Source: CAZKCI01 sp964551475 (lineage in GTDB: Bacteria; Auribacterota; Erginobacteria; Erginobacterales; CAZKCI01). Taken from it: a DNA stretch of 63,047 bases. Position numbers and translations under genes: made by a program. The notes beneath the pieces were generated by a model. It was not told the origin of the DNA and searched no databases. It saw only the letters and a program-made list of their open reading frames with translations. Of the stretch, positions 60,401-63,047 are shown in pieces (the stretch's first letter is position 1; the number at the start of each line of letters is the position of its first letter). The stretch spans positions 1 through 63,047 of the forward strand of contig CAZKCI010000136.1 of NCBI GenBank assembly GCA_964551475.1, written 5' to 3'.

Positions 60401-60504
60401 AGGAAGACCTCCGCCCCCATCTCGGCCAGGTCGAGCGACGCCTGGATGCCGGCGATCCCGCCGCCGACCACGAGCACCGCGCCGGTTATCGGATGGTCAG
60501 TCAT
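57475..60504 (-). CDS. hdrA: HdrA-type flavoprotein, double-length (HdrA2/QmoB-like)
   Basis: 1,009 residues. First half: FAD-binding VLVVGGGIAGIQASLDLAEM, LDKTFPTNDCALCILSPK, ferredoxin motif CTGCGICVQKCP, and FLQCVGSRD, an HdrA signature. Then VYVCHCGINIASVV and VVASCSPRTHEPLF, a second FAD fold (ALVIGGGAAGLTAALELARA), and C-terminal CVSCGLCVAACP and CKGCGTCAAAC for two 4Fe-4S clusters. HdrA is the flavin-based electron-bifurcating core. I saw no in-frame TGA that would suggest selenocysteine. The length and second flavin domain suggest a fused form. Confidence 0.92.
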   Translation of the reverse strand: MTDHPITGAVLVVGGGIAGIQASLDLAEMGAEVFLLDEAPSIGGRMAKLDKTFPTNDCALCILSPKLVDAGGHPRIKLLTNSSLLDVMGTAGEFTARVLRRPRYVSLEKCTGCGICVQKCPVKVKDPFNQMLCETKAIRVPFPQAIPLAAVIDEKACLMLTKKRCGICRKACDAGAVDYEQKPEEVELKVGSVILAAGSNEFDPALRREFGYGRFENVVTSLEFERMLCASGPSGGHLRRPSDGKEPKRIAFLQCVGSRDRVAGSPACSAMCCMQAVKEAVVAAEHVPGLSASIFGIDLRAQGKHFDAFVERAEREHGVRFLRSRATGLKRDGDKNLVVRYVGQNEEVIAETFDLVVLSVGFAASERTRALAKKIGIALDETSFCRAVPFSGVASSREGIFACGTSAGPKDIPEAVAEASAAAMAAAGYALASGSRSSPALTFPPERSTAGEPPRIGVYVCHCGINIASVVRVGDVAGSAKALPNVVRSEELVYACSQDAIKRIESEIREHDLNRVIVASCSPRTHEPLFKRMMRRAGLNPNLFEMANIRDHCSWVHRDDPEAATAKAAELVGMAVAKAARLVPLPENRIEVGEGALVIGGGAAGLTAALELARAGRAVHLVEKEKELGGNARRFQGEIEGGDVRAFLSRLIDEVENEKRIRVHREASLKKVSGHIGNFSSEIASSSGETATVGHGVILLATGAAEDLPPVYGLSENPDVVTARQFEHMLFVSHPLLKRASRIVFIACAGQREEKRPSCSRLCCDQAMKNAIAFKKESRTREVFFLYRDIRAYGRKELRYGLARDLGVNFIRYDLSRPPRVERKWEDTLVSAFDPILGEEVVIRADLVVLSTPIVGPVENREMAKLLKVPLDAENYFLEAHVKLRPVDFATDGIFLCGLAHGPKTLEESVVQARAAAGRAMTILTQKAVEGVSTIALVHSARCVSCGLCVAACPYRAIEIDEEKETAVVDEALCKGCGTCAAACLSAAIDLKGFSHEQIGAALEALAAD

Positions 60505-60596
60505 CGATTGTATCCCCGGACCGGCCCAGTTAAATATTTAACCGCGAATCTTCGCGAATATCCCCTGGATCAGGGAACACGCTCTCTCTGCGAATT

Positions 60597-60659
60597 GTGG
60601 GAGCGGCGTCTCGCCGCGATCCGAGATGGCATGACATCGGGGCGAGACGCCCCTCCCAC
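60597..60659. repeat. GTGGGAG palindromic repeat (between hdrC and hdrA)
   Basis: 63 bp with both arms complete: GTGGGAGCGGCGTCTCGCCG and GGGGCGAGACGCCCCTCCCAC-type right arm. It ends 14 bases before the hdrC stop. Confidence 0.8.
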
Positions 60660-60673
60660 GGAAATCGAAGCCA

Positions 60674-61126
60674 TCACTTCTTTTGGGAAGTCTTCTTCTT
60701 CGCCACCAGCTCTTCGATCTTCTTCCTCCGATCCTCGATCATCTCGGCGTCGATCTTCTCCAGGGCGGGCAGGAGCTCGGCGGGGGCGTAGCCCTGCTCG
60801 ACGGCGAGATCGCGCAGGACCTCCATCACCCGGGTGAACTGGACGTCCTGGGGGCAGTGGACTTGGCAGCGGTAGCAGTTCAGGCAGTGCCAGATCAGGT
60901 CGGAGGAGAGGACCTCCTCCTTCATCCCGAGGAGGATCATGTGGACGAACTTGCGCGGGCTGTAGGCGGGTGTCTTCTCGCTCACCGGGCAGGAGAGGGT
61001 GCAGGAGGCGCAGGCGAAGCAGCGCGTGATGTGCTCGCCCCCGGGCCGGGCGGCGACTTCGTACTTGAAGTTGGCATCCAGCGTGGAAGCGTCGACAATG
61101 TCGTTTTTCAGCGGGGCCTTGGTCAT
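60674..61126 (-). CDS. hdrC: HdrC, 4Fe-4S subunit
   Basis: 150 residues from ATG 61126 (TGGAGG upstream). Two ferredoxin motifs: CFACASCTLSCP and CLNCYRCQVHCP, each with a Pro after the last Cys. The C-terminus is Lys-rich. HdrC passes electrons between HdrA and the HdrB active site. HdrB itself is not encoded next to it, unlike in most hdr operons. Confidence 0.9.
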   Translation of the reverse strand: MTKAPLKNDIVDASTLDANFKYEVAARPGGEHITRCFACASCTLSCPVSEKTPAYSPRKFVHMILLGMKEEVLSSDLIWHCLNCYRCQVHCPQDVQFTRVMEVLRDLAVEQGYAPAELLPALEKIDAEMIEDRRKKIEELVAKKKTSQKK

Positions 61127-61407
61127 AGGATACCTCCAGAATCTAGCGACGAACTCATCGCTTGCCTGTGGGAGCGACATTCCTGTCGCGATCCAGGCCA
61201 GCCGGGATCGGGACAAGAATGCCCCTCCCACCAATACCGCATTTCGACTGTGACAAGGCTGAACTTACTAATCTGGCCACATTTCAGTTTGCATCCCCAA
61301 TGGACATTTTACCGTCGCTGTCTGAAGATATATTTGTGCAAACTAAATTGTGGCCAGAGTAATAATCCGCGAAATCCGCGGCTATCGTTTCTTCGCCGGT
61401 TCGGTTC
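61127..61407. repeat. GTGGGAG repeat and AT-rich spacer
   Basis: A full GTGGGAG copy at 61168-61231 is followed by AT-rich sequence with AATCCGCGAAATCCGCGGCTA, another low-complexity motif used elsewhere in this genome (54645-54733). No gene. Confidence 0.6.
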
Positions 61408-62502
61408 CTAATCCTCGATCCCCTTTAGCTCGTCTTCCCGGAAAGTCGCCAGGGGCAGCGGATCGTCGAGGCTTTTCCCCGGTTCGTAGTCGAAGAGCTT
61501 GGAAACCGCCGACCCGATGGAGGCGTAGATCGCGGCGAGGGGGATGTCGTTCGGGCAGGCGGCAGAGCACATCCCGCAGGATACGCAGGAGGAGACCATG
61601 TGGTTCAATCGGGTGAGATGGAAGAGGAGCGTGTCCGCCGGCATCCGGATCGCCCCTTTTTTCTGCGCCCAGGAAAGGTAGCGGCCGGCGTCGTAGCCGA
61701 GCTTCAGCGGGTCGGAGAAGAGACACTCCTTGCAGTAGCAGATCGGGCAGACCGAGCGGCAGTTGTAACAGCGCATGCAGTTCGAGATCAGGGCGAGGAA
61801 ATCTCCGAGGTCGATCTTCTCGCGGGCCGCCTGGCGTTTCTTGACCAGGGCGGCGAGGCTGGCGCTTCTCTCGGGGTTGTCTTTAGCCGGGGCGAGTTTC
61901 AGGGCCTGGAGCGCTTTCGCTCCCTTCTCCGTCTTCGCTTCGACGGCGATGCCCGTCGACAAGTCTTCCCCGAAAAGCCGCATCGCCAGGTCGACCGCCG
62001 CGGAATCGGGGCGGACACAGAGGCGGCAGCCGGCGCGGAGCTTCTTCTCCGCCTCCTCCGTCCCCGCCATCCCGAGAAAGGCTTTTTCCGTATCGTCCGT
62101 CTCCTTCGCCCAATCGGCGAAATCCTTGACCGGCAATGTCCCGTAGCAATCGGCGCTGATCAGAAGGAGATTCTCGGCCGCTGCCTGTTTGAGCTTGACG
62201 AGCTCCACCACCGCCCGCGCCTCGCAGGGACGGATGAAGGCCGCGATCCTTCCGGCGGACTTGCCGGAGGTGAGCTCGCCGACCGCGGTGGCGGAGTTCA
62301 CCGCCATTATGGGGCTCACGGAATCGACCCCAACGACGGACTCCGGCGTCGCGGCCAGCATCATCGCCACCGTCTTTCCCGTCCGCTGAGGGACGAGCGC
62401 GGCGTCGACGATCTTTTCCGAGAGCAGACGGCGGAAGAAAGCGGTGAGCGCGCCTCCCTCGGCCGGGGGAATCGCATAGAGCTCAGCCTTCCTTGCGGTC
62501 AC
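61408..62502 (-). CDS. FrhB/FdhB-type flavo-Fe-S protein
   Basis: 364 residues, GTG start with AAGGAG upstream. N-terminal region with AAFIRPCEARAVVELVKL, LLISADCYGT and CRLCVRP. The C-terminal third has CMRCYNCRSVCPICYCKECL and CVSCGMCSAACPNDIPLA for at least two 4Fe-4S clusters. FrhB-like proteins bind flavin and oxidise a hydride carrier such as F420 or a formate-derived one. It is located upstream of hdrC and is longer than its relative at 55714. Confidence 0.85.
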   Translation of the reverse strand: MTARKAELYAIPPAEGGALTAFFRRLLSEKIVDAALVPQRTGKTVAMMLAATPESVVGVDSVSPIMAVNSATAVGELTSGKSAGRIAAFIRPCEARAVVELVKLKQAAAENLLLISADCYGTLPVKDFADWAKETDDTEKAFLGMAGTEEAEKKLRAGCRLCVRPDSAAVDLAMRLFGEDLSTGIAVEAKTEKGAKALQALKLAPAKDNPERSASLAALVKKRQAAREKIDLGDFLALISNCMRCYNCRSVCPICYCKECLFSDPLKLGYDAGRYLSWAQKKGAIRMPADTLLFHLTRLNHMVSSCVSCGMCSAACPNDIPLAAIYASIGSAVSKLFDYEPGKSLDDPLPLATFREDELKGIED

Positions 62503-62535
62503 AACCTACTCCTTCCCAGCCGGTTGCGCATTTTG

Positions 62536-62565
62536 AACAACTTTTTCTGATCGGAAAAAGTTGTT
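62536..62565. repeat. CGATCGG-type palindrome
   Basis: AACAACTTTTTC-TGATCG-GAAAAAGTTGTT, perfect 12-bp arms around GATCGGAA. It lies between the mvhD and FrhB-like genes and matches the design of the palindromes at 20527-20723, 42 kb away. Confidence 0.65.
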
Positions 62566-62657
62566 AGACTTTATGTATAGGATCATCGGGAGCCGCAGTT
62601 TTTATGCAGGCAAATGCAATCGGTCCTAGGATGCCCCCGCGGATTTGATCTGATGAG

Positions 62658-63047
62658 TCAGATCCTCATCCTGGATTCGGCCTGTCCTAGCGGGTTGGGG
62701 CCGAGCTTCTTCAACTTTTCCACGAATTCCTTCACCGTCTCCGCGAACAGATGCCCTTCGGAGGCGCTGATCCAGCGGAGAAGAACCCGGTCCTTGCCCA
62801 GACCGGTTTTTTCGAGAATGGTCTTCAGGACCGCCACCCGACGGCGGGCTTTGTAGTTCCCGTTCAGGTAGTGGCAGTCGCCGGGGTGACATCCGCCGAT
62901 CAACACCCCGTCCGCCCCTTGGGTCAACGCCCTGACCACATAGAGGGGATCCAGCGCCCCCGTGCACATGAGACGGATGATCCGAACGTTGGGAGGGTAT
63001 TGAATGCGGGAGGTGCCCGCCAGGTCCGCGCCGGCGTAGGTGCACCA
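62658..63047 (-). CDS. mvhD: Second MvhD, 5' end beyond the window
   Basis: 129 residues visible, starting WCTYAGADLAGTSRIQYPPN at the right edge; about 15 N-terminal residues are missing. IIRLMCTGALDP, DGVLIGGCHPGDCHYLNGNY and LLRWISASEGHLF are MvhD motifs. It differs clearly from the copy at 56648 and may serve another input module that lies further right. Confidence 0.92.
   Translation of the reverse strand, partial: WCTYAGADLAGTSRIQYPPNVRIIRLMCTGALDPLYVVRALTQGADGVLIGGCHPGDCHYLNGNYKARRRVAVLKTILEKTGLGKDRVLLRWISASEGHLFAETVKEFVEKLKKLGPNPLGQAESRMRI

Noticed and set aside
1..63047. tRNA or rRNA genes, including a tRNA as integration site
   Set aside because: No cloverleaf-like or rRNA-like sequence was recognised by eye; a dedicated search could still find a missed tRNA.

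Overview
The window looks like part of a genome of an uncharacterised, GC-rich, anaerobic bacterium. The signs are many low-potential Fe-S and flavin proteins (HdrA, HdrC, two MvhD, FrhB-like and sulfite-reductase/hydrogenase-type beta and gamma subunits), a CoA-enzyme activase, a rubredoxin-ferritin-like protein and HypD. Lipoproteins and secreted Ig-type proteins suggest a cell with an elaborate envelope. I cannot name the phylum from this sequence alone.

Bases 1 to about 18,650 look like foreign DNA. Positions 1-2,380 are a run of integron-type attC sites and gene cassettes read on the minus strand (membrane protein, lipoprotein, TIR protein), with no integron integrase in view. Positions 2,490-5,232 hold AT-richer minus-strand genes, including a protein with a HEPN-like RNAFTH motif and an Sll1717-type ATPase. 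Positions 5,891-17,100 are a replication and recombination module: a Cas4/RecB-like Fe-S nuclease, a ParB-like protein, a P-loop ATPase, a zinc-finger/TOPRIM/ATPase primase-helicase and an SSB-like protein. The element ends with a large serine recombinase (17,097-18,680). Its 3' end lies on an abrupt truncation of comEC, so the element is probably integrated in comEC.

From 18,650 on the sequence looks chromosomal: truncated comEC, a sirtuin, and an intergenic zone of palindromes. At 22,430-22,697 there is a cobalamin riboswitch with its own terminator. It controls two overlapping genes for secreted proteins, one with six 43-residue repeats and one with six putative Ig domains, a fibronectin-like domain and a distinctive C-terminal domain. 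No recognisable B12 transporter is present, so these are candidate B12-acquisition surface proteins.

Positions 27,600-50,400 are a mosaic: a GT-C membrane enzyme, a rubredoxin/ferritin-like protein, a papain-like peptidase, a 1,409-residue double activase, a DUF362 protein, cinA, arfB, rlmB, a queuosine-salvage Qng1 homologue with a possible Fe-S relative nearby, rlmN, an App1-type phosphatase, a GT2 enzyme, hypD and a dihydrouridine synthase.

Positions 50,577-63,047 (all minus strand) form an electron-transfer cluster, read right to left: MvhD (cut by the window edge), FrhB-like, HdrC, HdrA, MvhD, FrhB-like, AsrA/HydB-like, a TPR protein, AsrB/HydG-like, a 2Fe-2S/4Fe-4S protein and a fumarate-reductase-type flavoprotein. 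It resembles Flx-Hdr electron-bifurcating clusters, but HdrB is not seen and a fumarate-reductase-like pair follows it.

The chromosomal part carries several palindromic repeat families. Two of them appear to have inserted in frame into conserved genes (hypD and an FrhB-like gene). The same repeats were not found in the mobile element.
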